From positions 186,001 through 250,000 of the forward strand of contig NZ_FLOB01000002.1 in assembly GCF_900089775.1 (NCBI RefSeq): DNA of 64,000 nt, in the 5' to 3' direction. A program made the position numbers and the translations under genes. Positions 10,447 to 18,770 of the stretch are shown one piece after another. The DNA comes from Marinomonas spartinae. Lineage in GTDB: Bacteria; Pseudomonadota; Gammaproteobacteria; Pseudomonadales; Marinomonadaceae. The notes under the pieces are model-generated. The model was not told where the DNA came from, did no database searches, and worked only from the letters and a program-made list of their open reading frames with translations. Each line of letters opens with the position of its first letter. The stretch's first letter is position 1.

Positions 10447-10466
10447 GGTGTTTTTGCTAAAACACC
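10447..10466. repeat. Perfect 8-bp inverted repeat between convergent genes
   Basis: GGTGTTTT (10447-10454) pairs with AAAACACC (10459-10466) around TGCT. It lies between the ends of the LPP20-like gene and the thioesterase gene, so it may stop transcription from either side. There is no clear T run outside the stem, so the terminator role is only tentative. Confidence 0.45.
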
Positions 10467-10497
10467 GAGTGGGCGATTCCCCACTTTCAATATGAGA

Positions 10498-10908
10498 CTA
10501 ATGGGGGTCGTCTTCTGGAAAGATGGGGGTTGGTTTTTTATTTTCATCGATGGCGACAAAATTAAAGTGTCCCGTAATCGCTTTAGTGCGTTTATCACTG
10601 TCTAGCTCTTCAAGAAAAATATTGACTGCTACTTTTAAGGATGTACGGCCTACACTGACAACACGAGCAACCAGTTCAACTAAGATACCTGATGGAATAG
10701 GCTGCGTAAAATTCACCTGTTCAGTGGAAATAGTGACAACGTGCTTACGAGAGAAGCGAGTCGCGGCAATATAAGCCACTTCGTCCATCCATTGTAATGC
10801 GATACCACCAAATAGAGTATCGTAATGGTTTGTTGTGTTGGGAAAGACCATTTTGGCCACGCGAGTTTCTGAAATTTCTTCACGTTTTTGAATAAGTAGT
10901 TGGTTCAT
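10498..10908 (-). CDS. Acyl-CoA thioesterase, hotdog fold (YciA-like)
   Basis: A 136-residue single-hotdog protein predicted to hydrolyse acyl-CoA thioesters. The motif region HYDTLFGGIALQWMDE (about 28-43) has the catalytic-type Asp in WMDE and the Gly pair of the hotdog helix, followed by ISTEQVNFTQPI and VGRTSLKV strands. This matches the YciA/BACH group. Substrate chain length cannot be read from sequence. The start ATG at 10906-10908 nearly touches the divergent DUF3080-like gene, so the two may share a very compact promoter region or lie inside each other's leaders. Confidence 0.85.
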   Translation of the reverse strand: MNQLLIQKREEISETRVAKMVFPNTTNHYDTLFGGIALQWMDEVAYIAATRFSRKHVVTISTEQVNFTQPIPSGILVELVARVVSVGRTSLKVAVNIFLEELDSDKRTKAITGHFNFVAIDENKKPTPIFPEDDPH

Positions 10909-10933
10909 GGAGGCTTATATTTTTCCTAAAAGT

Positions 10934-11938
10934 ATGGTGATTATCATCACTTTTTTGATGCTTGTCGGTTGTGATACTCGATACAAACCAGAGCAGGTTT
11001 TATCGGATTATGCCACTAGTTTATCACGCTCTGCCTATCTAGATGTATCGGTACCGAATCCGGTTATGCCTAAGTTATACCCTTCTGTTCAAGCGCGTAC
11101 GATGGTGTTGACTCACTTTGACGTAAGTTTACTTGATTTTCTGTCTTTGCAGCACTGTAACTTAGGGTTGTTAGTGGGCGAGCGTAACAGTGTTTTAGGA
11201 CGTGTTATGTTAAGCAGCCAGCGTTTTTTGTATGAAGTAAAGATAACTCGAGCGTTAGAAACTTGCCCGATTGAGAATCAGTCTTTGGCCGAAAAACTGG
11301 CTCCCATTGCTCAGCAAAAACACAAAGAACTCCCCCAGGCCTTTATTAATGCTGTATTTAATGGCGATGAAGCCAAATCCTTTTTCAGCTTTTCCAATGG
11401 GTTTGTTCCGATGGGATATACGGCGGCAAATTATCAGTCTTTACAGTCTGCTTTAGGGGATATATTAGTGATAGGACAGCATGTTTTAGAGTTACCGCAT
11501 ATTGACTCGAATGCATTTGAACAGGATCTGAAAACTATGGCAGACAGTGAGTACGGAGGGAAACTGCTTTATAGTGTATTGCAGATAACACGCTATTTAA
11601 ATGCGGTTTCTGAGTCGATCGAATCTCTCCCTTCCTCTGTCTGTGGGCCACCTGTCACGTTCTTAAAGCAGCAGTTTGAGCATCATTATGTGAAATTGAT
11701 TCAGCCTTATATGGCGAGGTTGAATGCCTCCGCTTATCCTGTGTTGTCACAGTTGCATCAATTAGCGATGGTGGGTGCTCCTTTGCCAACAGCATTAGCG
11801 AATTATTTAGAGCAGTTTTCCTTGCAGGATAAGCATAGTGTTTGGGGGCGTTATCAAGCGGCTTCAAGGCGCCACGCGATGGCATGGAGCAGGTTATTCC
11901 AACGTTGTGGTGTCTCTCTAAAAGGACAAAATAATTAA
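10934..11938 (+). CDS. DUF3080-like predicted lipoprotein
   Basis: Unknown function. I choose ATG 10934 rather than the in-frame ATG at 10907, because from 10934 the protein starts with a short hydrophobic signal (MVIIITFLML) and a lipobox VGC with Cys at residue 13. The upstream ATG would also overlap the divergent thioesterase start. The remaining roughly 320 residues are mostly helical and resemble DUF3080 proteins of Pseudomonas-type bacteria, for example QVLSDYATSLSR and the RTMVLTHFDVSLLDFL segment. It converges with the next gene, leaving only 5 bases between stop codons and no room for a terminator. The family assignment is from memory of its pattern. Confidence 0.7.
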   Translation: MVIIITFLMLVGCDTRYKPEQVLSDYATSLSRSAYLDVSVPNPVMPKLYPSVQARTMVLTHFDVSLLDFLSLQHCNLGLLVGERNSVLGRVMLSSQRFLYEVKITRALETCPIENQSLAEKLAPIAQQKHKELPQAFINAVFNGDEAKSFFSFSNGFVPMGYTAANYQSLQSALGDILVIGQHVLELPHIDSNAFEQDLKTMADSEYGGKLLYSVLQITRYLNAVSESIESLPSSVCGPPVTFLKQQFEHHYVKLIQPYMARLNASAYPVLSQLHQLAMVGAPLPTALANYLEQFSLQDKHSVWGRYQAASRRHAMAWSRLFQRCGVSLKGQNN

Positions 11939-11943
11939 TGGTT

Positions 11944-12285
11944 CTAGATGTGTACGCTTAACTGATTTTCTAATGCTTCTACGGCGTTATATTGGTAGGC
12001 AGGACCTTGCGCGAGCGGCTCTTCGCTTAAGGATTTTAACATGGCGATGTTCGCTTCAGGGTTTTCCATGATGCTGTGGGAAAATTGAATCGGACGAATG
12101 ACTGCGTGTGGCTCATGCCGATTCAATGTATCGTTTGTGTCTATAATAGAAGGGCCTGGCTGATTAAACAAACTCATAAATAGGGCAAAGTTAGCACTTC
12201 CTGATACGGGAGAGCCTTCGTAGCTACTTTGTGTGAGTTGTGTTTCAACAATACTTCTGATGTTCATGTACAAATCCAATGACAT
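11944..12285 (-). CDS. Small protein of unknown function (113 aa)
   Basis: I do not recognise this protein. It has no signal peptide, membrane segment or cysteine. Its composition is ordinary and soluble, with segments such as ALFMSLFNQPGPSI and NPEANIAMLKSLSEEP that look like a real, moderately helical protein. GGAAAG lies 5 bases before the ATG. The reading frame fills the space between a convergent gene and a divergent promoter region and no frame on the other strand competes with it, which supports it being real. It could be a lineage-specific accessory of the adjacent diguanylate cyclase, but nothing shows that. Confidence 0.55.
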   Translation of the reverse strand: MSLDLYMNIRSIVETQLTQSSYEGSPVSGSANFALFMSLFNQPGPSIIDTNDTLNRHEPHAVIRPIQFSHSIMENPEANIAMLKSLSEEPLAQGPAYQYNAVEALENQLSVHI

Positions 12286-12557
12286 TCGGCTTTCCAGTCT
12301 ATCGGCAAGTGCTCGATATTCTTGATACCCAAAAATGACCTCGCTGACAAAAAAATTGAAAAGCTTCTATTGATACCTGAATGATGTTATTAGTCTTTTT
12401 TATGGCGAATAGCGAAAAGGATATTTTGTTGTTATATATGGCGGGAAAAGATGAGTGAGGGTACTATAATAAATTGTAAATACGTTGTTTTTTTAGTCAA
12501 TATATGGAAAGTTTTTCATTAATGCCGCTTGTTTGAGGTGGTTAAGGCCGATGATGC
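12286..12557. promoter_or_regulatory. Divergent intergenic region between the unknown gene and the GGDEF gene
   Basis: A 272-base AT-rich interval. A perfect TATAAT is at 12465-12470 on the plus strand, about 90 bases before the GGDEF gene, but no good -35 lies at the right distance. It may be an activator-dependent or sigma-S-type promoter. Nothing else stands out. Confidence 0.35.
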
Positions 12558-13622
12558 ATGCATGATATCAATGAGCTGATAGAAAACGTTAGGCATAACG
12601 AACAAATAGCCCTCAAATTTTTTGAGATTGAACGTTGTATTTTGTCTATTGGACGTTGTGATCAGTTTGTTTCTACTCTAACAAGAGAAGTGCAGAAGCA
12701 GTTTAATGTGCCATATGTCTGGGTAAATTTAATAAATGAAGCCCCTTTATCGCATTTAATGGAAGCGTTAGAAAAATCGTCGGATTTACGCGATCGTGTG
12801 TTGTTTACTCGCCGTCGTGCCATGATAGACATCATTAAGGCCAGTAGTCGAACGGTGCTTGTCAATGATGACCTATCTCAATGTGATGAGATTATTCCTT
12901 CTGTTTATCGGGATATTATTTCTTCTGTCGCCATTTCACCTCTGACCATTGATGGTGAATTAGTGGGGCTGTTTTGCCAAGCTGATTCAGATAGTACTCG
13001 CTATGATGCCGCCACGAAAGATACGTTTTTGCTGGATCAGCTGGCGATCAAAATTTCCATTTGTTTAAGCAATGTGACGGCACGGGAGAAGTTAGAATAT
13101 TTAGCTACTCGAGACCCGCTAACGGGCTTGTTGAATCGCCGCCAACTTGAGCTCATGCTGGACAGAGAGTTTGCCCGCTCTCAACAGCAGAAGCGTGACT
13201 TGACGGTAGTCTTTATTGACTGTGATGGCTTTAAGTCGATTAATGATACTTTAGGACACAATTGTGGGGACGAGGTATTGGAGTATATTGCTAAGCGTCT
13301 GCTAAAATATGTTCACAAACAGGGATTGGCCTTTCGCTTTGCTGGCGATGAATTTGTCTTTGTGACGCCTGGCAAGAGTTATGATGATGCATTGCTTATC
13401 GCTGAATCTATTCATGATTATCTGCAATCTAATCCGTTGAGGTATAAGTCTAATCATGTTCCTATCACTATTAGTTACGGCGGGGCGAGCGTCATGGAAG
13501 ATATGCCAACAAACTATAAGCATCTGCTTAAAATTGCAGACGAGCGTCTTTACAGCTATAAAAATAACCGCAAACGATCTGTACCGACAAAAGTATTCAA
13601 GTTTCTAAATCGAATGCGATAA
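12558..13622 (+). CDS. GAF-GGDEF diguanylate cyclase
   Basis: Predicted to make cyclic di-GMP from two GTP. The 354-residue protein has no membrane segment. Residues about 1-175 resemble a GAF/DUF484-type sensor, and the GGDEF domain starts near 183 (LATRDPLTGLLNRRQLE). The active-site loop reads AGDEF at 262-266, a functional variant of GGDEF. The inhibitory I-site RxxD, expected 5 residues upstream, reads HKQG here, so product feedback at that site is probably absent. The start ATG is the only one in this cluster of overlapping ATGs that stays open. It lies just upstream of the glk cluster but has its own leader. Confidence 0.9.
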   Translation: MHDINELIENVRHNEQIALKFFEIERCILSIGRCDQFVSTLTREVQKQFNVPYVWVNLINEAPLSHLMEALEKSSDLRDRVLFTRRRAMIDIIKASSRTVLVNDDLSQCDEIIPSVYRDIISSVAISPLTIDGELVGLFCQADSDSTRYDAATKDTFLLDQLAIKISICLSNVTAREKLEYLATRDPLTGLLNRRQLELMLDREFARSQQQKRDLTVVFIDCDGFKSINDTLGHNCGDEVLEYIAKRLLKYVHKQGLAFRFAGDEFVFVTPGKSYDDALLIAESIHDYLQSNPLRYKSNHVPITISYGGASVMEDMPTNYKHLLKIADERLYSYKNNRKRSVPTKVFKFLNRMR

Positions 13623-13624
13623 AA

Positions 13625-13639
13625 TGTAATTTTATTACA
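13625..13639. promoter_or_regulatory. HexR-type operator upstream of glk
   Basis: A perfect palindrome, TGTAAT-TTT-ATTACA, 86 bases before the glk ATG and 2 bases after the stop of the preceding gene. It matches the operator described for HexR, the sugar-phosphate-responsive repressor of central carbohydrate genes in gammaproteobacteria such as Shewanella. The three genes downstream (glk, zwf, eda) are typical HexR targets, which strengthens the call. It could also act as a weak transcription stop for the GGDEF gene. Confidence 0.72.
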
Positions 13640-13724
13640 TTTATATGCTGAAAATTTTTGAGGTGAGTATTTTTTGAGGGTGTTTTGTTGTAAACTTTCA
13701 GAAAAAATTAAATAGAGTCCCATT

Positions 13725-14699
13725 ATGTCTCATGCTTTGATTGCTGATTTAGGCGGAACGAATGCTCGCTTTGCATTGGTTCGTATACATGAATTCGACC
13801 CTCAAGAAGTCAGTGTGCTGTCTTGTAAGGACTATGAGAACTTTTTTGATGCGGTTGCTGCTTATATTGATAGTTGCAGCGTCGACATAGAAAATATAAG
13901 TGCGGTCGTGTTGGCCATTGCTGGCCCTGTTAATCAACCTGTTATCCGTTTTTCTAACAATCCTTGGCAATTTACTCGCCAAGAAGTTGAGTCATATTTT
14001 GGCGAAAATAAAGCGGTTGCCTTGTTAAATGACTTTGATGCCGTCGGACAATGTCTAGAAATCTTAACACCTAAAGACATGGTGGTCATTGGCGATAATG
14101 CTGAAGTTGATCCCAAAGGGGCGGCCTGGGTTATCGGTGCGGGAACAGGGCTTGGAGTGGCTTGTGTCGTGCCTCAAAACCATGGGCCAAATATTGTGTT
14201 GCCCGGCGAAGGGGGACATGTTGATCTAGCAACCTGTAATGAATTAGAAGATGATATTTTACGCTTTTTAAGAACAAGACATAAGCGAGTGTCTGCAGAG
14301 CGGGTTCTTTCCGGTATGGGACTTGAGAACATCTATGAGGCGATGGCATTTCGGGAAGGGATTGAGCTTCGTCTGACCGCGCCTGAAATCGGTGATGCTT
14401 TAAAGTCAGGAACGGACCCCATCGCGAAAGCCGCTCTTGAACAGTTCTTTGTTTTTCTGGGACGAGTGATCGGCGATTTAGTCTTGTCGGTGGAATCTCG
14501 AGGTGGTGTTTATATTGCTGGAGGGATTGTTCCTCGTTATCTAAATGAAATTCAGGAAAGTGGTTTTCGAAATGCGATGCAAGAGAAGGGTCGCATGAAA
14601 GATTTTGTTTCACCTATTCCCACTTTCGTTGTGATGTCTGAATACCCAGGGCTGATGGGGTGTGCTTGTTATGCCTCTCATCTTTTATCGAAAGCCTAA
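13725..14699 (+). CDS. glk: Glucokinase
   Basis: Phosphorylates glucose with ATP in the cytoplasm. The 324-residue protein is of the bacterial GlkA type: phosphate-binding ADLGGTNARFAL at about 7-18, LLNDFDAVG with the catalytic Asp, GAGTGLGVACV in the middle and GGVYIAGGI near the C-terminus. It is the first gene of glk-zwf-eda and lies under the HexR-like palindrome. zwf begins 20 bases downstream. Confidence 0.95.
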   Translation: MSHALIADLGGTNARFALVRIHEFDPQEVSVLSCKDYENFFDAVAAYIDSCSVDIENISAVVLAIAGPVNQPVIRFSNNPWQFTRQEVESYFGENKAVALLNDFDAVGQCLEILTPKDMVVIGDNAEVDPKGAAWVIGAGTGLGVACVVPQNHGPNIVLPGEGGHVDLATCNELEDDILRFLRTRHKRVSAERVLSGMGLENIYEAMAFREGIELRLTAPEIGDALKSGTDPIAKAALEQFFVFLGRVIGDLVLSVESRGGVYIAGGIVPRYLNEIQESGFRNAMQEKGRMKDFVSPIPTFVVMSEYPGLMGCACYASHLLSKA

Positions 14700-14719
14700 A
14701 ACAGTTGGAGAAAGAATCT

Positions 14720-16195
14720 ATGAAGGCCAGTTTAAAAGCCTGTGATGTCGTTATTTTCGGTGGTGGCGGTGATCTTGCTATGCGTAAATTATTGCCAGCC
14801 CTTTACCATTTAGAAATGGATGGCTTGCTCGCTCCGACCACTCGAATTATCGGCGCTTCTCGACGTGATATGAGTGCTCAAGATTATCAAGAAAAAGTAC
14901 GCGGTGCTCTGGATGAGTTTGTTCCTTCAAGCGTTGGAGATGAGAAAACATGGCCGCGCTTTAAAGAGCGTTTGAGTTATGTGTCCGTTGATGCTCAACA
15001 AGAATCTGACTTCTCCCGTTTTAACGACCATGAAGTGGGTGGTGATAACCGTGATGTGGTGTTCTATCTTGCCACCTCGCCTGATTTGTTTGGCTCTATC
15101 TGTTCTTCCCTTGCTACCCATGATTTAAATAAAGAACGCATGCGTGTTGTATTGGAGAAACCACTGGGTCGTGATTTGGAGTCATCCCGTGCGATCAATG
15201 ACGAAGTGATGCAAAACTTTGTCGAGTCGCAAGTTTTCCGAATTGATCATTACCTTGGTAAAGAAACCGTTCAGAACTTATTGGCGATTCGCTTTGGTAA
15301 CACCTTATTTGAGCCCCTTTGGGACAGTGCCCATATTGATAATGTGCAAATTACCGTATCAGAAACCGTTGGCGTGGAAGGACGCTGGGGTTACTACGAT
15401 AAAGCGGGTGCCATGCGTGATATGGTACAAAACCACATTGTCCAGTTACTGTGTTTGGTGGCAATGGAGCCCCCTGGACGTATGGATGCGGATTCGGTGC
15501 GAGATGAAAAAATCAAAGTATTGAAAGCGCTTCGCCCGATTGTTGGTGCCAATGCCTATACTAAAACAGTACGTGGTCAATATGCTAAAGGTATGATAAA
15601 GGGTAAGGAGGTACCTGGTTATTTCGATGAAGAGGGAAGTAACCCAGAATCGCGTACGGAAACCTTTGTTGCATTGCGTGCAGATATTGATAACTGGCGT
15701 TGGGCGGGGGTGCCGTTTTATCTGAGAACGGGCAAACGTCTAGGGCAGCGTTATTCTGAAATTGTTATTCAGTATAAGTCTGTGCCCCACAGTATTTTTA
15801 GTGATGAAAGTAATCGTCAATTACAACGTAATCAGCTTGTCATTCGTTTGCAGCCAGAAGAGAAAATTTCGCTAACGGTAATGAATAAAGTACCTGGCGC
15901 AAGCGAAGGGATGAATCTCCAACCTGTTGATCTTAACCTCAGTTTGACAGAAGCTTTTCATAATAAGCGTAGTCCCGAAGCCTATGAGCGCTTGTTGCTG
16001 GATGTGATGCGCAATGATGCGACCTTGTTTATGCGCTATGACGAAGTTGAAGCCGCATGGAAATGGGTTGACGGTATTATGGCAGCATGGAACCAAACCA
16101 GTGAGCGCCCTAAAGAATATGCGGCGGGATCATGGGGCCCTGCGGCGTCTATGGCGTTACCAATCAAAGATGGCCGTAACTGGCACGACTACTAG
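14720..16195 (+). CDS. zwf: Glucose-6-phosphate 1-dehydrogenase
   Basis: Oxidises glucose 6-phosphate to 6-phosphogluconolactone, making NADPH. The start is ATG 14720, behind GGAGAAAG at 14707-14714; a longer open frame runs back into glk and is not needed. The 491-residue protein has the nucleotide-binding GGGGDLAMRKLLPALY (where many homologs read GASGDLA) and the substrate-binding RIDHYLGK at 174-181. It feeds the Entner-Doudoroff and pentose phosphate routes. The usual companion pgl is not next to it. Confidence 0.95.
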   Translation: MKASLKACDVVIFGGGGDLAMRKLLPALYHLEMDGLLAPTTRIIGASRRDMSAQDYQEKVRGALDEFVPSSVGDEKTWPRFKERLSYVSVDAQQESDFSRFNDHEVGGDNRDVVFYLATSPDLFGSICSSLATHDLNKERMRVVLEKPLGRDLESSRAINDEVMQNFVESQVFRIDHYLGKETVQNLLAIRFGNTLFEPLWDSAHIDNVQITVSETVGVEGRWGYYDKAGAMRDMVQNHIVQLLCLVAMEPPGRMDADSVRDEKIKVLKALRPIVGANAYTKTVRGQYAKGMIKGKEVPGYFDEEGSNPESRTETFVALRADIDNWRWAGVPFYLRTGKRLGQRYSEIVIQYKSVPHSIFSDESNRQLQRNQLVIRLQPEEKISLTVMNKVPGASEGMNLQPVDLNLSLTEAFHNKRSPEAYERLLLDVMRNDATLFMRYDEVEAAWKWVDGIMAAWNQTSERPKEYAAGSWGPAASMALPIKDGRNWHDY

Positions 16196-16225
16196 CCTTT
16201 AGGGTCTTAATAAAAGGAAAATAAC

Positions 16226-16855
16226 ATGACGGTTTCTTATACAGCAGAACAAGTAATGACGGCGACCCCAGTTGTGCCTGTTATTGTCGTGGATGATGTG
16301 GCGCAAGCGGTTGCTTTAGGTAAAGCGCTGGTTGCGGGTGGTGTACCCGTATTGGAAGTGACAATGCGAACATCTGCTGCATTGGCAGCCATAACAGCCC
16401 TTCGCAAAGAAGTACCTGAGGCGATAGTTGGCGCGGGTACAGTTTGTTCTCGCGAGCAATATGTTCAGGCCGTTGAGGCAGGCTCTCAATTCATTATCAG
16501 TCCTGGATTGACGCCCGATTTATTAAAGGTTGGCAAAGAATATGATATTCCTTATTTACCGGCTGTTGCGACCATTTCAGACATTCTGTTAGGTATTGAG
16601 TATGGCTATGACCGCTTCAAATTCTTCCCAGCCGAAGTGAATGGAGGGGTAAAAGCATTGAAAGCGTTTGGTGGACCTTTGCCGCATATTAAGTTTTGCC
16701 CAACAGGCGGAATCAGTGCCAATAATTTCCGAGAATACCTGGCTTTGCCGAATGTGCTCTGTGTTGGTGGCTCTTGGATTGTGCCTACTGACTTGGTTAG
16801 AGCGGGTAAATGGGATGAGATTACAGCGTTAGCACAATCTGTCGTCAGCCAGTAA
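16226..16855 (+). CDS. eda: 2-keto-3-deoxy-6-phosphogluconate aldolase
   Basis: Splits KDPG into pyruvate and glyceraldehyde 3-phosphate, the last step specific to the Entner-Doudoroff pathway. The 209-residue protein shows the catalytic Glu (E44 in EVTMRT), the Schiff-base Lys K132 in RFKFFPAE, and GGI in the phosphate-binding loop. AAAGGA precedes the ATG. It lies 30 bases after zwf, so glk-zwf-eda forms one operon. edd and pgl are absent from the cluster. Confidence 0.95.
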   Translation: MTVSYTAEQVMTATPVVPVIVVDDVAQAVALGKALVAGGVPVLEVTMRTSAALAAITALRKEVPEAIVGAGTVCSREQYVQAVEAGSQFIISPGLTPDLLKVGKEYDIPYLPAVATISDILLGIEYGYDRFKFFPAEVNGGVKALKAFGGPLPHIKFCPTGGISANNFREYLALPNVLCVGGSWIVPTDLVRAGKWDEITALAQSVVSQ

Positions 16856-16906
16856 GTTTTGTTTTTATTTATGTCAACGTATTTCAGGACAGGATAACAG
16901 AGGATG

Positions 16907-16938
16907 AAAAGGGAGGACTGATGCGTCCTCCCTTTTTT
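16907..16938. terminator. Bidirectional terminator between eda and the phoH-like gene
   Basis: GGGAGGAC (16911-16918) pairs with GTCCTCCC (16925-16932) around TGATGC. A4 lies before the stem and T6 after it, so it can stop transcripts from both convergent operons. Confidence 0.92.
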
Positions 16939-16939
16939 A

Positions 16940-18367
16940 TTACAGGTTTTCTTCCGCGAATTCCGCTAAGCGGCTTCGTTCTATGCCATTGACATGCATA
17001 ATGCTGGCGTATTTGAATGACTTGGTTTTCTCGACTAAGTAGGTTAGACCTGAAGTGAGGGGGGTGATGTATTTATTGTCGATTTGGGCCAAGTTGCCCA
17101 GCACAATGATTTTAGAATTGCTACCGACCCGTGTGACAATGGATTTAAGTTGAAACTGAGTCAGCCCCTGCGCCTCATCAATAATGATTAGGGCGTTATT
17201 AAACGAGCGACCCCGCATAAAGTTTAAGGATTTAAATTGGATGTTGGCCTTTTGTTTGACATAGTCAATGCTGCTAAAGGCGTGCTCATCCGCTCCATGA
17301 AGGATTTCTAGGTTATCATCAAAGGCGGCAAGCCAAGGTGCCATTTTCTCCTCTTCCGTTCCTGGTAGAAAGCCTATGTCTTCTGCCATTGGAGGAGTGG
17401 ATCGAGCCACAATGATCTTATTAAAACGCTTTTCTTCCATGGTGACTTGTAAGCCATAGGCCAATGCGAGTAGGGTTTTTCCTGATCCTGCTGGTCCTGT
17501 CATGATCATTAAATCAGAATTATCATGGCGCAACAGATAAAACGCCATGGCTTGCTCTAAGTTTCTTGGGCTAATCCCCCAGAAGCTTTGATTCATTAGG
17601 TTTTGTTTATTGATGTCGAGAAGGTAGATGTATTCTTTGTCTATATTGACAACGAAGCCGACAAAATCCTCTTGATCAATAATAAACATATTGAAATACA
17701 GGGTTGGTAAATCGGATTTTTTGATGACGTGTACAGTGTGGCGACCGTGCGCTTCGGTTTTGACACTGCCAATTTTCGACCAGATGCTGTTCTCCACTTC
17801 AATGTAGCCTTTACTCATTAGGTCGACATCGTCTAGGACCTTGTCTTTACGATAGTCCTCTACACGCTCCAAACCTGAGCCTTTGGCTTTGATTCGCATA
17901 TTGATGTCTTTGGTTACCAAGCACACATCAGCACGTGGGTTGGTGGCTTGAAGGCTCAGAGCGACATTTATAATCCGATTGTCGTTTGCGTGGTCGTGGT
18001 TGCCGTTTAAAAACGGAACATTGTCTAAGCTGGTTATTTGTTGATCTGGATAAATGGCCAGAGAGCCTTCTACATAGGATTTTTGAGCGTTGTCTGTGGT
18101 GTCATCTGTTTCATTGTCATCATGAATGCTGGTGCGAATTTGCACACCGCTTTGCAACTTTTTAGGTGTGGCATCGCCGACAATTTTATCAATGGTATTA
18201 ATGGCTAAGCGTGCTTCGCGGCTAACGTCTTTGTCGCGACGATCTTTTATCACATCTAGCTCTTCTAGCACAGTCATGGGAATAACCACTTTGTGTTCAG
18301 CAAAAGCGTAGATGGCTAGTGGGTCGTGTAGTAAGACATTGGTGTCTAGAACGTAAATTTTTTCCAT
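16940..18367 (-). CDS. PIN-PhoH family ATPase/ribonuclease (PhoH2/YlaK-like)
   Basis: A 475-residue fusion of an N-terminal PIN nuclease domain (about 1-170, beginning IYVLDTNVLLHDP with the acidic metal ligands) and a C-terminal PhoH ATPase. The Walker A motif GPAGSGKT is near residue 290 and the Walker B-like ALIIIDEAQ near 390. This architecture is called PhoH2 and has been linked to RNA unwinding and cleavage in actinobacteria; the role in gammaproteobacteria is not established. AGGAG lies 9 bases before the ATG. It has its own upstream region with a possible terminated leader. Confidence 0.9.
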   Translation of the reverse strand: MEKIYVLDTNVLLHDPLAIYAFAEHKVVIPMTVLEELDVIKDRRDKDVSREARLAINTIDKIVGDATPKKLQSGVQIRTSIHDDNETDDTTDNAQKSYVEGSLAIYPDQQITSLDNVPFLNGNHDHANDNRIINVALSLQATNPRADVCLVTKDINMRIKAKGSGLERVEDYRKDKVLDDVDLMSKGYIEVENSIWSKIGSVKTEAHGRHTVHVIKKSDLPTLYFNMFIIDQEDFVGFVVNIDKEYIYLLDINKQNLMNQSFWGISPRNLEQAMAFYLLRHDNSDLMIMTGPAGSGKTLLALAYGLQVTMEEKRFNKIIVARSTPPMAEDIGFLPGTEEEKMAPWLAAFDDNLEILHGADEHAFSSIDYVKQKANIQFKSLNFMRGRSFNNALIIIDEAQGLTQFQLKSIVTRVGSNSKIIVLGNLAQIDNKYITPLTSGLTYLVEKTKSFKYASIMHVNGIERSRLAEFAEENL

Positions 18368-18713
18368 GCAGCATTACTCCTTTGGGACGTAAAAAACGTC
18401 TTGATTGAGATGTGGGTTGATTTGAAAAAAGATTGCTGACCGAGTTGTTGAAAGAGGCTTTTTAAGTAAAAAAAATAGGAGATGTTAGAGAGGCTAACAT
18501 CTGGTGAAAATAATGAACGTACGTCATTGCGAAAAGCGTTCGGAAAATGGTCGTGTTTTTGCTCACGAAGGTTTTTTATCAAACTGAATCTCACTGTCTT
18601 TTGTTCGATTATATTTTGAGTGTATGACAGTTTTGTTGATAATGCTGCGTTTTTTTGCAGAGATCTACCTGCCTAATAAAATTTATGCGATGTGAGAAGT
18701 GGGTAGGGAGAGA
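18368..18713 (-). promoter_or_regulatory. Upstream region of the phoH-like gene, with a possible terminated leader RNA
   Basis: A gene-free stretch between the rpoD terminator and the phoH-like gene. On the minus strand there is a perfect TATAAT (plus coordinates 18608-18613) without a good -35. About 110 bases downstream of it is a 9-bp hairpin AGATGTTAG/CTAACATCT (18480-18502), followed after CCTA by a run of eight T ending near 18467. A transcript starting near 18601 would be about 130 nt if stopped there. It could be an attenuated leader or a small RNA; both are inference. No credible coding frame lies in it. Confidence 0.45.
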
Positions 18714-18744
18714 TAAAAAAGCCGTTGTATAACAACGGCTTTTA
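18714..18744 (-). terminator. Terminator of the rpsU-yqeY-dnaG-rpoD operon
   Basis: GCCGTTGT (18721-18728) pairs with ACAACGGC (18732-18739) around ATA. On the minus strand, the direction of rpoD, the stem is followed by six T (18715-18720). AAAA/TTTT flanks extend the stem. Confidence 0.9.
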
Positions 18745-18770
18745 AAAACACTTAACAAAAGAAGGATATA

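Noticed and set aside
18346-18594. 82-codon minus-strand frame in front of the phoH-like gene
   Set aside because: It starts with GTG without a ribosome site, overlaps the true start of the PIN-PhoH gene and runs through the hairpin and T run. Its composition is not protein-like.
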